Shown: positions 21,113 through 31,122, counted from the stretch's first letter. The stretch is 64,000 nt of DNA from Tricholoma matsutake (GCA_026075535.2 AP026549.1:2914001-2978000), one strand, 5' to 3'. Notes: a model not told the origin generated them from the sequence alone. Numbers and translations are program-made.

Positions 21113-22651
21113 TAGTATTTGAAGGTTTGGTCTATAGGACCAACAAAAGACCAACAACTGAACCAGACCGACACATGGTTCGGTCCATTTTTTGGTTGAA
21201 GTTGCCCAGATTTGGCACCAGTCCAGTTGCCAGTTGCCTTAATTTAAAAATATTTGAAAACTGTTCAAATTGCAACCGGTCTTTTTACAGTATATAAAAT
21301 ATTACAAATGTACTTACAATAAACTAATGTAGATACTATTAATCTTTACTATTTCTACCATTATATAACAAAGTGGGGCATGCCCAGGGAAAGTATTCAT
21401 TTGGTGAGGGATTATATAGCTCTGTGGCTGCACATGGACCTTTTGGTCATGTGTGCTGCCCAAAAAACAAAGTGGCACCACTTTGCAAAATGGTTCCCAT
21501 GACTGCCAATAACCCACAATGCTGCTTCCTCCACTCCTCTATCCACCCACCCACAACGCCCACTGCACCTACCTCAAAAATGATGTGCTGCAACTGAAAG
21601 GACACATGGGGCCCAAATGATGCTAGTGGTTGTCTTGGGCTCATAGGTATGTTTGTATTTTTATTGATTTCTTTTTTCTATTAACCCATTTACTTTCTTG
21701 TTTAGGATCTTACATCTACTAACTGCTGTCTCTGTACCCCTGCACCACTGCTGTGAGCCTCTGCTCACAGGGTGGCAATGAGTCCTATTTCTGGCTGACA
21801 CTGATGATGTGGCACCAACAACAGCAGTGGATGACAATGGCAACATGGCACCACCAACAAGAACAGCCCCACCACCAATGACAATGGCTTCACCACCACC
21901 CCTCCCCACTGCCATACCACAACCAACACCATGTCACACAGAACTGCCAGCCCACCTGCGAGCCACTGCTCATAGGGGGAGATGGAGGTGCTGAATGACA
22001 ACATGAATGGGTGGGTGCAACGAACAGCAACATGAACAGGCTGGGACAATGAATGACACTGACAGGGGGGGCCAATGAACAATGATGCAAACAGTTGGGG
22101 ACAATGACAACAATGACAAACAACAATGCAGGGGACTACAAACACCAATGTGAACAGAGGGGGGTCAACAAATGACAACATGAACAGGGGGTACCATGGA
22201 TGACAATGCAAATGGGGGGACATGAACAACAGCACAAACAGGAGGGGGGGCGATGAATGACAATGTGGGGCTGTTTGAACGACAATGTGAACAGGGTGGG
22301 GATGATGAGCAACATACAATGCCCCCTTGCTACAAATGTGAGGTGGGGCCATTGTTTTTCTTTTTCTTTTTTGGTCTTTCTTTTTTTCTCTTCTATTAAC
22401 AACCTATAACCACTGTGAGCACTTGCTTGCAGGGTGCTATGTAATTAATTTTATTAAATATATAGTAAACTTTAATCAGAGACAAAAAAATGCTGGAAAA
22501 ACTGGTGGAGACCAGTTTTTCGAGGGCAACTGAACTGACTAGGACTGGTCCTAGTTGGTTCAGTTGCAGTTACTCTAAGTTGGGTGCCCGTTGCAACTGG
22601 TTGCCCATATTGGGGTCAAAAAACTGGACTGAACTGGACCTTAAAACACTA
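21113..22651. mobile_element. hAT-type non-autonomous element 2, carrying stem-loop cassette 8
   Basis: 1,539 bp with 8-bp duplication GGAGACAG (21,105-21,112 and 22,652-22,659). Ends are TAGTATTTGAAGG and, inverted, TAGTGTTTTAAGG, matching elements 1 and 3. The interior holds a hairpin-intron cassette (21,610-21,705), AGC-N4-GCT stem-loops at 21,751-21,770, 21,956-21,975 and 22,413-22,432, and GACAATG-rich simple sequence. A TATA-like TTATATAG lies near 21,407, about 200 bp before the hairpin. No transposase. Confidence 0.9.
21610..21705 (+). other. hairpin plus intron-like segment (cassette 8)
   Basis: An imperfect hairpin GCCCAAATGATG.../...TTGTCTTGGGC (about 21,611-21,640) is followed 7 nt later by a 59-nt segment GTATGT...TATTAACC...TTGTTTAG (21,647-21,705). 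The AGC-N4-GCT stem-loop at 21,751 follows. This is the plus-strand version of the cassettes elsewhere. Confidence 0.5.
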
Positions 22652-22870
22652 GGAGACAGAATGGATGAATCAAAAAGTAGAGGTGTACCTGCAGATCTTC
22701 TGCTCAAACAACCAGGAGAATTGGAAACACCTCTTCCTGACTGCAGAGTTCATGCACAACCAGAGAATGCACTCCATACAGAAGAACTCCCCATTCTACC
22801 TCATGATGGGCTATGAGCCCAAGGCAATCCCACTCCCATACCTAAAGACAAACATACTGGCCATAGAAAA

Positions 22871-23380
22871 ATGAATTGTTGCACTGCAATGGGCCCAAGA
22901 GCAAAGGCAACACATGAGTTAGCCAGACAAATGATGGCAGAAAGGATGACAAGGCACTTCACCCCATTCAAAGAAGGAGACAGAGTGTGGCTAGAAGTGA
23001 AGAACCTCAAAATGACACATGCAACGAGGAAGCTCACACCAAAAAGAGAAGGACCATTCACCATCGAGAAGGTCCTGAGCCCACTCTCGTACCAATTGAA
23101 GTTACCAGAACAATGGAAAATACACCCAGTGTTTCATGTGGCACTCCTTTCCCCATATAAAGAAACTGAGGCACATAGACTGAACTTCCCAGAACCACTG
23201 CCTGATCTGATAGAAGGCAAACCAGAATATGAAGTGGAAGTGATCATTGGACATAAGAAGAAAGGAGGAACCACACACTTCCTAGTGAAGTGGATTGGTT
23301 ACCCGACCTCGGAGAACTCATGGGAGCCCAAGGGAAACCTGAAACATGCCAAGGAAATCCTGAAGGCATATAAACAGTGA
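22871..23380 (+). pseudogene. element E integrase C-terminus and chromodomain, open frame
   Basis: 169 codons without a stop: a helical region, the GPF-type module (KREGPFTIEKV), PVFHVALLSPY, then a chromodomain in the last 60 residues (YEVEVIIGHKKKGG..HFLVKWIGY....NSWEP). Chromodomains of this class are thought to steer integration to chromatin marks. It is clearly the end of element E's Pol and remains intact although the upstream part is broken. Confidence 0.85.
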
Positions 23381-23910
23381 TGACAGCTGTAGAAACCCAG
23401 ACTGGAACCCCCCACCAGATAGTAACAGAAAAGACACCACTGAATGTTCCCCATCCCACCTCTGAGAACCAAATCCAAGCCACAGCAATGACTGGGTGGG
23501 CAGTCATTGATCAAAGACCACTGAAGAATGTACTCCCAGGTAGACCCTCTTGGGTATGCCCACATGGGATCCCCTTCTGGATAACAAGGGACGATTGGAT
23601 AAGGAGAGTGTCCTCAACTTGTCCCAAGTGCTGCCTCTTTGCTTGGAGGAGCACAAAGATGGACCTGACTTGGGTGAGGACACAGTTTGAGGAATGGTGC
23701 TTCAAAGAAGAACTTGGTGATGAAGACTATGTTCCCAAGGACTTTTACATTGACTGGGCAGACCTCGCCCCAGGCAGAAAGCTGCTAGCAGGCATGAGCA
23801 GACCTTTGTGGAGGGACTTCCAATGGAATGCCCACTACGATAATGAGAGCGGGTATGACTTGGTGAGGAGACTCCTATTCAGGGAACATGGAGAGTTGGA
23901 AACTTATTGA
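23377..23910 (+). CDS. extra open frame after the chromodomain, function unknown
   Basis: A 177-codon frame that overlaps the pol stop by 4 nt in a different frame; it begins with GTG, the first ATG being about 37 codons in. It contains a Trp-rich, cysteine-bearing region (WVCPHGIPFW, then CPKCC about 23 residues later) and an acidic C-terminal part with FYIDWADLAPG. I do not recognise it. It could be a third open frame of element E or chance. Its openness in a decayed element is notable. Confidence 0.4.
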   Translation: MMTAVETQTGTPHQIVTEKTPLNVPHPTSENQIQATAMTGWAVIDQRPLKNVLPGRPSWVCPHGIPFWITRDDWIRRVSSTCPKCCLFAWRSTKMDLTWVRTQFEEWCFKEELGDEDYVPKDFYIDWADLAPGRKLLAGMSRPLWRDFQWNAHYDNESGYDLVRRLLFREHGELETY

Positions 23911-24550
23911 CCATCTTAGAACCTCATGTAAACATTGTATAGTGTATCTAGGGACTCCAATACCCCTTTACCATGTGCATCCAGCAGAGGAAAGCACAGG
24001 AGAACAGGTGAGTCACTATCTCTCTCTCACTACCACTCACAACTCATCTGACACTTAATCCTTGCTCTCTTTGTCTCTATACTCTATTGCCCACTTCTAA
24101 TGACACCCCTTCATCATTTAATGAGCACACTTTTGGTCCTGGAGCATGTGCAGCTAAACAGCAGGAACCCCTCTCCCCCTCCCCCTTATGATTTCACTTT
24201 TTTTCCTATGGTATCATATGGAATAACCTCACATCATGTATATAGTTTCTTTTAATAATACACCTAGAACCTCAGGCAGGACCCTTCACATAAGAGTACA
24301 GCAGCTCCTCTCACCCCTCCCCCAGAAAAAGGTGCACCCTATAATTTATTATGGCCATAAAAGTGGAATTAATGTTGTATTATCACCATATATACACAAA
24401 TAGTTGGTTTCTACAAAAGGAATGAAGGAAAAGGGCCTAGAATGAGGGGAACAGTCTGCTCACTGTTGGAGACGATGGGGGGCACAACGTTAGCTGAGCA
24501 TGGGCAGACACATTAACAATAATGGCCAACATTCTGATCATGATCTGGAG
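23911..24550. other. no gene seen; probable 3' end of element E
   Basis: AT-rich with CT-rich runs. I looked for a copy of the 12.3-13.5 kb region as a 3' LTR and did not find one. Confidence 0.35.
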
Positions 24551-24558
24551 ATCTCAGA

Positions 24559-24904
24559 TAGTGTTGCCATGGCTCAGCCACATTTTTTGATACTTTGGGA
24601 AATAAAATAGCTAAAATTCTGAAAATATTTGAGGACCTAGATCACATGATAAGCCAAGGGGTCCTCTGCCAACTCTAAGTGATCTGACCACCGGTTCCCA
24701 TGTTATTTAAGTGGCTTGGATGGTGGCTTGCTAAGCTGCATTTTAAGCCATTTACATAACGTGGGAACCAGTGGTCGGACCACTTAGAGTTGGCAGAGGA
24801 CCCCTTGGCTTATCATGTGATCTAGGTCCTCAAATATTTTCAGAATTTTAGCTATTTTATTTCCCAAAGTAGCAAAAAAATGTGGCTGAGCCATGGCAAC
24901 ACTA
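24559..24904. mobile_element. fold-back hAT-type MITE
   Basis: 346 bp with arms of about 150 bp that are almost perfect inverted repeats, starting TAGTGTTGCCATGGC. The perfect 8-bp duplication ATCTCAGA flanks it (24,551-24,558 and 24,905-24,912). No coding capacity; transcripts would form a long hairpin. Confidence 0.92.
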
Positions 24905-24912
24905 ATCTCAGA

Positions 24913-25496
24913 TGTAGTCTACTGATAACTACCTTCCATCTAGGGGAAGATCAGATTAGGTGATGTGACAAGATAGTCACAATCATTAAAAATCCAACTG
25001 CCCTAGGTTTTGCCCATGTGTTATTACTAATAGTTGGTTACCTCAGGAACATATGGGAAATGGGAACTCTGGCAAAAAATCTGTCTGTTCATCTGTCAAT
25101 CAGTCTGTTGGCATGTTGGCTGACTGCTATGTAATACAAACCTGGGAAAAACTTTGGAGGCATGTTTTCTGATGTATTTTGATAAGCTGTGAATCCAAAT
25201 CTGATTTCTGTTTGTTGCCAGAAATTCCCAATCACAAGATATCAAATTTGGAGAACAAACATATATTTGAAAGTGCAAAAGTCTCTGGAGACTGGGGAGA
25301 CTTTGGAGACACCAGTAGTCAATGTTAGCAAGCCGGATCTGGGCTTTGTATCAAGCAGTCAGCCTGGTCTGTCATGTGCTACTCTGAATAGACTTATGGT
25401 CATGGTAGTCCTGCTCTGCTTCTCATTGTCCCAGCCACTGCAGGTCCACAGCCAAGCCTGTACAGGTGGATGGCAACATTTAATGAGTTGCATGAG
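24913..25496. other. no gene seen
   Basis: Unassigned sequence with short CTGT runs near 25,085. It ends in GTATT (25,497-25,501), the left target duplication of copy 2. Confidence 0.4.
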
Positions 25497-25501
25497 GTAT
25501 T

Positions 25502-25927
25502 TGTAAGGGGACTAAGGGGGTGCCCTGTGTGTTTTTCCTATTTTTTATGTTCGTCCCATATTTTTCCCCACCTCATTTCCTTCTATTCTTCATTTTCTAT
25601 GATTTTTCCGGATTTTATTACTAATTTTCCCTTGCTATCATGTTTGTATATGTTGACACTTTTATATTTAGAGGCGGAGTACCCCTTCCGACACATACCC
25701 CTTGGTATGATGTCATTCGGCGGCCTTGATCCGCCTATCTCCGCCTTTTTCTATTTTTAGGTTATATTTGATTTTTGTCGTCTTCACATATACTGGGCAT
25801 CAGCAAGGGGATCCTTAGAGTTTTCTCTTCGGATTTCCCTTTGCTAGGTGCGCCCCCAATGCCTGTATTATGTAGTATAATTTTAACTTCGGATTTCCCT
25901 TTGCTAGAGGCTTAGGTTGCCCTTATA
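25502..25927 (+). repeat. 5' LTR of copy 2
   Basis: Carries a TATA-like ATATA at 25,788-25,792, 29 bp before AGAGTTTTCT (25,817-25,826), the proposed transcript start and self-primer. A 21-bp word ending TTTGCTAG lies at 25,827-25,847 and again at 25,887-25,907. Confidence 0.93.
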
Positions 25928-25929
25928 GT

Positions 25930-25939
25930 AGAAAACTCT
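25930..25939 (+). other. primer-binding site, self-complementary, copy 2
   Basis: AGAAAACTCT, two bases after the 5' LTR end, is the exact complement of AGAGTTTTCT at 25,817-25,826 in the LTR. No tRNA-type TGG start is seen at this position. Confidence 0.6.
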
Positions 25940-26093
25940 CCCCTAAGGCCCGAAAATCGCGAACGCGCTGCCCAAAATAGGCAGGTACGGACTGGACGAT
26001 GCTTCCCAAAGCTCCACAGAGTCCCTACACACCGTTCCAGATACTCTCGCCTTTATTGCGCCGCCATTTTCGCCAAACGCGCTCCCTAGCGAC

Positions 26094-27212
26094 ATGGACG
26101 CATCAGAACGCTTCGACGCGCTTGAAAGCGACGTTTCCGGAATGCGCGCGCAAATCGACTCGCTTAAATCTACGATTGAAAACTTCGTTAGGACCCTCCA
26201 GGCTAACCCTACGACTAATAGTTCCCCCTTCACGACTCCAAGCGCACCCAACAACGATGTTTTGCCAAACGCGTCCACTAAGGAACGTGCCCAGATCAAA
26301 CCGTCCCCCCCCGCCGAATTTAATGGTGCACGTGCGCAGGGACGTGCATTCCTTAATTCCTGTGAGTTATACATTAGTCTCCAGTCGCATCAATTCGTCG
26401 ATGAGGCTGCAAAAATTTATTGGGCCTTCACATACATGAAATCTGAATGCGCCTATCTCTATGTGGACCGTATCCTACGTCAAACTAAAGAACTCGGTTC
26501 TCTACCTTTCTCCACTTGGGGTGACTTTCGAGCTGAGTTCGTACGCCACTTCTGCCCCCTCAATGAACGCCACCGAGCAGTGACACGACTTGAGTCATCC
26601 ACTTACCACCAGGGACGTCGATCCGTGGACGACTATATCGATGAGTTCAAGGATTTGGTGGACATGGCAGGGTATGGGAGTGGGTTACCAGTGGTGGTGA
26701 AGTTCCGACGGGGGCTCAACCGAGAAATTCAGGACCAGATTGCACAGATGTTGGAAGGGCGCCCAGCGGACGATGATATCCTTGCTTGGTATGAAGCTGC
26801 TTCACTCTGTGATGAGAACCGACTCACAAATGCGGCGTTTAATGCTGCATTCCGTGCTCCAACTACCACTCATACACCCTACACCTTCAATCGAAGCCTC
26901 CCCCGCCCTAACCCCATTCCTGCTCGTCAAACTCCCACACCAGCTGTCAATATCCCAGTACCAATGGATGTTGATGCAGCCCGCAGCCGTGCACGTAAGT
27001 TGGATCTCTGCTACCGTTGTGGGGAACCTGGACACAGGGCTGGAGCGTGTCCCCATCGTCAGGATATCCGCATGCTCACCCCCGAGGGACGAGACGAACT
27101 CCTGCAAGATCTGTTGGCACTTGTAGATGTTGAGGAAGCGAAGGATCAAGTTGCAGAGGAGGTTAAGCTGGAAGTTGTAGAGGAGCAGGATTTTCCTATT
27201 CGCAGCGAGTGA
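26094..27212 (+). CDS. gag: Gag capsid/nucleocapsid protein, copy 2
   Basis: 372 residues with the same domains as the copy 1 Gag: helix, capsid region, CX2CX4HX4C knuckle at 306-319, acidic tail. Arg119 of copy 1 is Cys here (CGC to TGC, a CpG change), so this copy may be slightly impaired. The TGA stop at 27,210-27,212 overlaps the pol frame, which lies in -1; pol is open back to a TAA at 27,164-27,166, giving a window of about 45 nt for a frameshift. Confidence 0.93.
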   Translation: MDASERFDALESDVSGMRAQIDSLKSTIENFVRTLQANPTTNSSPFTTPSAPNNDVLPNASTKERAQIKPSPPAEFNGARAQGRAFLNSCELYISLQSHQFVDEAAKIYWAFTYMKSECAYLYVDRILRQTKELGSLPFSTWGDFRAEFVRHFCPLNERHRAVTRLESSTYHQGRRSVDDYIDEFKDLVDMAGYGSGLPVVVKFRRGLNREIQDQIAQMLEGRPADDDILAWYEAASLCDENRLTNAAFNAAFRAPTTTHTPYTFNRSLPRPNPIPARQTPTPAVNIPVPMDVDAARSRARKLDLCYRCGEPGHRAGACPHRQDIRMLTPEGRDELLQDLLALVDVEEAKDQVAEEVKLEVVEEQDFPIRSE

Positions 27213-30200
27213 ATCGTACGCCCTCACTGCCTGTCCATAACCGCTTTGAAGTCTTGTCAGTTGAATCCCTGGAGAATGAATCCATTTCTGTGACTGCTCC
27301 CCTCTCTGACCCTTCGAAGTTGGCTAAAGACGTACCTGCTCTCCCCATCTCTCCTTCTACTCCACGTCCCAAAATTAAATCATGGGAGCGTAAACTACCA
27401 CGCAAGTATATTGTGGCATCCACTCCCTCTGCACATTCCTTAAACCTAGCCATCAAACTGCAGACGACCGACACTGGACAGATACTCGGTGTTTCTGCGC
27501 TCCTGGACTCTGGTGCGACTGGTCTCTTCATCGATTCCCATCTGGTACAACAACATCGTCTAAATACTCGCTCACTCTCACGTCCGATACCTGTATATAA
27601 CGTGGATGGATCCCCAAATGAAGCTGGTGCCATCCGAGAGGTTGCAGACCTGGTTCTCCATTACAAAGATCATAGTGAGCGTGCCCTTTTTGCTGTCACT
27701 CAATTAGGAAAGCAAAAGGCGATTTTGGGATATCCATGGCTTCGAGACCATAACCCAGAGGTCGACTGGCGCACCGGGGAGGTTACCATGAGCCGATGTC
27801 CATCCCGCTGTCGGACGTGTTTCACAGAAGCCAGGCAAGAACGTCGTGGACAGAAGGCGGCAATACGACGAACTCAGAAGTGTCGTGCTGGACCCCTGCC
27901 TATACCTGAAGTGGAATTGGAAGGGGTTCCTGATCTAATACCGGACTCGGATGATGATGATGAGGACCCAGAGGAAGTGGAGGAGGGTGATCGGATCTTC
28001 TACACTGCGATTCGCTCGTCGCATGAGGTGTGTGCCACATCGAACATATCCCAACGCCTCGCCGAGGCCTTCCACAAAAACAACGCTGCTAAATCCTCTA
28101 CTAACTCCTTACTCCCTCATCTCCATGAGTTTGAAGACGTGTTCTCCAAGGAGTCATTCGACTCTCTTCCTGCGCGTAAGCCATGGGATCACGCAATCGA
28201 ACTCACCCCCGGCGCAACCCCTTCATCCTGCAAGGTCTATCCTCTCTCTCCGGAGGAACAACGGCAGCTTGACCAGTTCATCGACGAGCACCTGGCCTCT
28301 GGACGTATTCGACCATCGAAGTCACCCATGGCCTCTCCCTTTTTCTTTGTCAAGAAGAAGGATGGCTCACTTCGACCAGTTCAAGACTACAGAAGACTCA
28401 ACAACATCACGGTCAAAAATCGCTACCCACTACCCCTCATCTCCGAACTCGTAAACCAGCTCCGTGGAGCCCGATACTTCACCAAGCTCGATGTCCGTTG
28501 GGGCTATAATAATGTGAGGATAAAGGAGGGAGATGAGTGGAAGGCAGCCTTTCGTACCAACCGTGGTCTTTTTGAACCGCTTGTCATGTTCTTTGGCCTT
28601 ACTAATAGCCCTGCCACCTTTCAGACCATGATGAACGACATCTTCCATGACCTCATCCTCGAAGGCGTTGTCTGCATCTATCTCGACGACATCCTCATCT
28701 TCACTCGCACGGTTGAAGAGCACCGTCGCATCACGCGCCTCGTCCTAGAGCGACTTCGACGGTACAAACTCTACCTTCGTCAGGACAAATGCGAGTTCGA
28801 AAGGACCAAGATCGAGTACCTCGGCCTGATTATCTCGGAGGGTCAAGTGGAGATGGATCCTATCAAGGTAAATGGGGTCACAGCTTGGCCTACGCCCACG
28901 AACAAGAAGGAGGTGCAGTCTTTCCTGGGCTTCATCAATTTTTATCGGCGTTTTATCAAGGATTTCTCACATCATGCACGACCGCTGTTCGACTTGACAG
29001 GAAAGGAGGCATGGAGGTGGGATAATGCACAACAGGAGGCGTTCGAAAAGCTTAAGGAGATGGTCACTTCCGCTCCGATCCTTACCTTTGCTGACGATTC
29101 GCGTCCTTTTCGTGTAGAAGCCGACAGTTCTGACTTTGCGACGGGCGCTGTGTTGTCTCAGCAGTCTCCGGAGGACCAGAAGTGGCATCCTGTTGCGTTC
29201 TACTCCAAAAGCCTTAGTGCTGTAGAGAGAAACTACGAGATCCATGACAAGGAGATGTTGGCGATAATGCGTGCGCTTGAGGAGTGGCGACACTTCCTCG
29301 AGGGTGCCCAACACAAGGTGGAAATTTGGACGGATCACAAGAACCTCGAGTACTTCATGACGGCCAAGAAATTGAACCGTCGTCAAGCTCGTTGGTCCCT
29401 GTATCTATCTAGATTCGACTTCTCCTTGCACCACCGTCCGGGTCGCAGCATGGGGAAGACCGATGCCCTATCCCGACGTGCAGACCATGGGGATGGCAGC
29501 GGTGACAACCAAAACATTGTGCTGTTGCAGCCAGACCTGTTCACCATTCGGGCACTGGAAGGCATCGTACCCCAGGGCGAGGAGCGGGACATTCTACGTG
29601 ACATTCGTCGCGCAAACCGTAGCGGTTTACATGAGGATGTTGTCGCCCGAGCTGTTAAAGAACTGAGGAAGGGATCGACCCTTTCCTTACGTGCGGCAGA
29701 GTGGGCTGAAAAGGAGGACTTGTTGTATTTCAGGGATCGCATCTATGTTCCCAATGACCCAGACCTTCGCCGGCGCATCATATCCCAACACCATGACTCA
29801 CAGATTGCTGGCCACCCCGGACGCTGGAAGACCTTGGAGCTCACCTCACGGAACTATTGGTGGCCACAAATGTCACGGCTCATTGGTCAGTATTGTCGCA
29901 CTTGTGACCTTTGCTTACGCACCAAGGTCCCTCGTCGCAAGCCTATTGGTGAGCTACACCCTCTTCCTGTTCCAGAGAGTCGTTGGGATGTCGTCAGCGT
30001 CGACTTTGTGGTGGAATTGCCAGAGTCAAACGGGTTTGATGCGGTGATGTGCACAGTTGACTCAGTGGGAAAACGCGCTCACTTCATTCCCACTCACACC
30101 ACTGTCAGTGCCCTAGGTGCCGCTCGACTCTACCTCCACCACGTGTGGAAGTTACATGGACTTCCTGGTGCCTTCCTCTCGGATCGTGGCCCTCAGTTCA

Positions 30201-31111
30201 TGGCAGAGTTCACTCGTGAGCTGTACCGACTCCTGGGGATCAAACTCCTCGCTTCAACTGCTTATCACCCACAAACTGATGGCCAGACGGAGCGAGTCAA
30301 CCAGGAACTGGAGCAGTACATCCGCCTCTTTGTCAATGAACGCCAGGACGATTGGGATGATCTCCTTCCTTTGGCCGAGTTCGGATACAACAACCATGTC
30401 CATGCTTCCACTCAACAGACCCCTTTCCTCTTAGACACTGGACGACATCCACGCATGGGATTTGAACCTCGCCAAACTCCCTCACACATCGAGACAGTGA
30501 ATGAGTTCACAGAACGCATGAGGGATAGCTTGGAGGAGGCAAGGGCAGCCTTAGCAAAGGCGAAGGACGACATGGCGCGATTTTACAACCAGCGCCACTC
30601 CCCAACCCCTCAGTACAAGGTTGGTGATCGAGTTTATCTTGACTCCAGTGACATCTCCACTACACGTCCATCCAAGAAACTCGCTCATCGCTTCTTGGGA
30701 CCTTTCCCCATTGTCAAGTGCGTTGGAACACATGCCTATCGTCTACGCCTCCCAGCCTCCATGTCCAGACTCCATCCCATCTTCCATGTCGTCAAATTGC
30801 TTCCAGCTCCCCCAGATCCGTTCCCGGGACGCCATTCACACCCACCACCACCACCTACAGTGATCGAGGGAGAACCCCAATATGAAGTCGAGTCAATCTT
30901 GGACAGCCGTTTGCGTCGAGGAAAACTCCAGTATTTGGTACATTGGAAGGGTTATGGGTATGAGGAGAACTCATGGGTCGAAGAGTCTGACGTAAATGCC
31001 CCTCGGTTAATCAAGGAATTCCACCGACGGCACACTGCTGCACCGCGTCGCATTCAAGTCACGGACTTTGGTCGTATACGATTTCGAATGCATCGGGGCG
31101 ATGCATCTTAG
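27209..31111 (+). CDS. pol: Pol polyprotein (PR-RT-RNaseH-IN-chromodomain), copy 2
   Basis: 1,300 codons with all catalytic motifs described for copy 1 (DSGAT, YLDD, TDH, D932/D992/E1028, chromodomain). Differences seen against copy 1: E83K, R151H, R566K, N776D and V1191I, none in a catalytic residue. Three of the five are CpG transitions. The frame opens with GTG and lacks an early ATG, as in copy 1. Both copies could supply enzymes in trans. Confidence 0.95.
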   Translation: MNRTPSLPVHNRFEVLSVESLENESISVTAPLSDPSKLAKDVPALPISPSTPRPKIKSWERKLPRKYIVASTPSAHSLNLAIKLQTTDTGQILGVSALLDSGATGLFIDSHLVQQHRLNTRSLSRPIPVYNVDGSPNEAGAIREVADLVLHYKDHSERALFAVTQLGKQKAILGYPWLRDHNPEVDWRTGEVTMSRCPSRCRTCFTEARQERRGQKAAIRRTQKCRAGPLPIPEVELEGVPDLIPDSDDDDEDPEEVEEGDRIFYTAIRSSHEVCATSNISQRLAEAFHKNNAAKSSTNSLLPHLHEFEDVFSKESFDSLPARKPWDHAIELTPGATPSSCKVYPLSPEEQRQLDQFIDEHLASGRIRPSKSPMASPFFFVKKKDGSLRPVQDYRRLNNITVKNRYPLPLISELVNQLRGARYFTKLDVRWGYNNVRIKEGDEWKAAFRTNRGLFEPLVMFFGLTNSPATFQTMMNDIFHDLILEGVVCIYLDDILIFTRTVEEHRRITRLVLERLRRYKLYLRQDKCEFERTKIEYLGLIISEGQVEMDPIKVNGVTAWPTPTNKKEVQSFLGFINFYRRFIKDFSHHARPLFDLTGKEAWRWDNAQQEAFEKLKEMVTSAPILTFADDSRPFRVEADSSDFATGAVLSQQSPEDQKWHPVAFYSKSLSAVERNYEIHDKEMLAIMRALEEWRHFLEGAQHKVEIWTDHKNLEYFMTAKKLNRRQARWSLYLSRFDFSLHHRPGRSMGKTDALSRRADHGDGSGDNQNIVLLQPDLFTIRALEGIVPQGEERDILRDIRRANRSGLHEDVVARAVKELRKGSTLSLRAAEWAEKEDLLYFRDRIYVPNDPDLRRRIISQHHDSQIAGHPGRWKTLELTSRNYWWPQMSRLIGQYCRTCDLCLRTKVPRRKPIGELHPLPVPESRWDVVSVDFVVELPESNGFDAVMCTVDSVGKRAHFIPTHTTVSALGAARLYLHHVWKLHGLPGAFLSDRGPQFMAEFTRELYRLLGIKLLASTAYHPQTDGQTERVNQELEQYIRLFVNERQDDWDDLLPLAEFGYNNHVHASTQQTPFLLDTGRHPRMGFEPRQTPSHIETVNEFTERMRDSLEEARAALAKAKDDMARFYNQRHSPTPQYKVGDRVYLDSSDISTTRPSKKLAHRFLGPFPIVKCVGTHAYRLRLPASMSRLHPIFHVVKLLPAPPDPFPGRHSHPPPPPTVIEGEPQYEVESILDSRLRRGKLQYLVHWKGYGYEENSWVEESDVNAPRLIKEFHRRHTAAPRRIQVTDFGRIRFRMHRGDAS

Positions 31112-31119
31112 AGAGGGGG
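31111..31119 (+). other. polypurine tract of copy 2
   Basis: GAGAGGGGG directly before TGATG and the 3' LTR; primes plus-strand DNA synthesis in LTR retrotransposons. Confidence 0.7.
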
Positions 31120-31122
31120 TGA

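Larger units (their letters stand above)
19060..22870 (+). pseudogene. element E integrase remnant, broken by two hAT-type insertions
   Basis: The pieces are 19,060-19,713, 21,039-21,112 and 22,652-22,870. They carry an HHCC-type finger ([17 protein letters not shown]), the first catalytic Asp in [15 protein letters not shown], the second in SDRDPRF, and YHPQTNGET followed across the second insertion by the catalytic Glu. Stops at about 19,342 and 19,641 break the frame. The catalytic triad itself is still readable. Confidence 0.8.
13200..23910 (+). mobile_element. degenerate Ty3/gypsy chromovirus E, with nested insertions
   Basis: A plus-strand element recognisable from gag (13,536) to chromodomain (23,380), with an extra frame to 23,910. 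It is interrupted at 16,900-19,050 (two LTR-type insertions), 19,714-21,038 and 21,113-22,651 (hAT-type). Removing these at their target duplications rejoins the pol reading order. Many TGA stops and some frame changes make it dead. LTRs were not identified. Confidence 0.85.

Noticed and set aside
12250..24550. LTR pair for element E
   Set aside because: I compared 12.25-13.5 kb with 23.9-24.5 kb by eye and found no convincing shared sequence; a computed alignment could still find a diverged pair.
25081..25130. Possible microsatellite of CTGT/CTGTCTGTTC words
   Set aside because: Too short and irregular to call.
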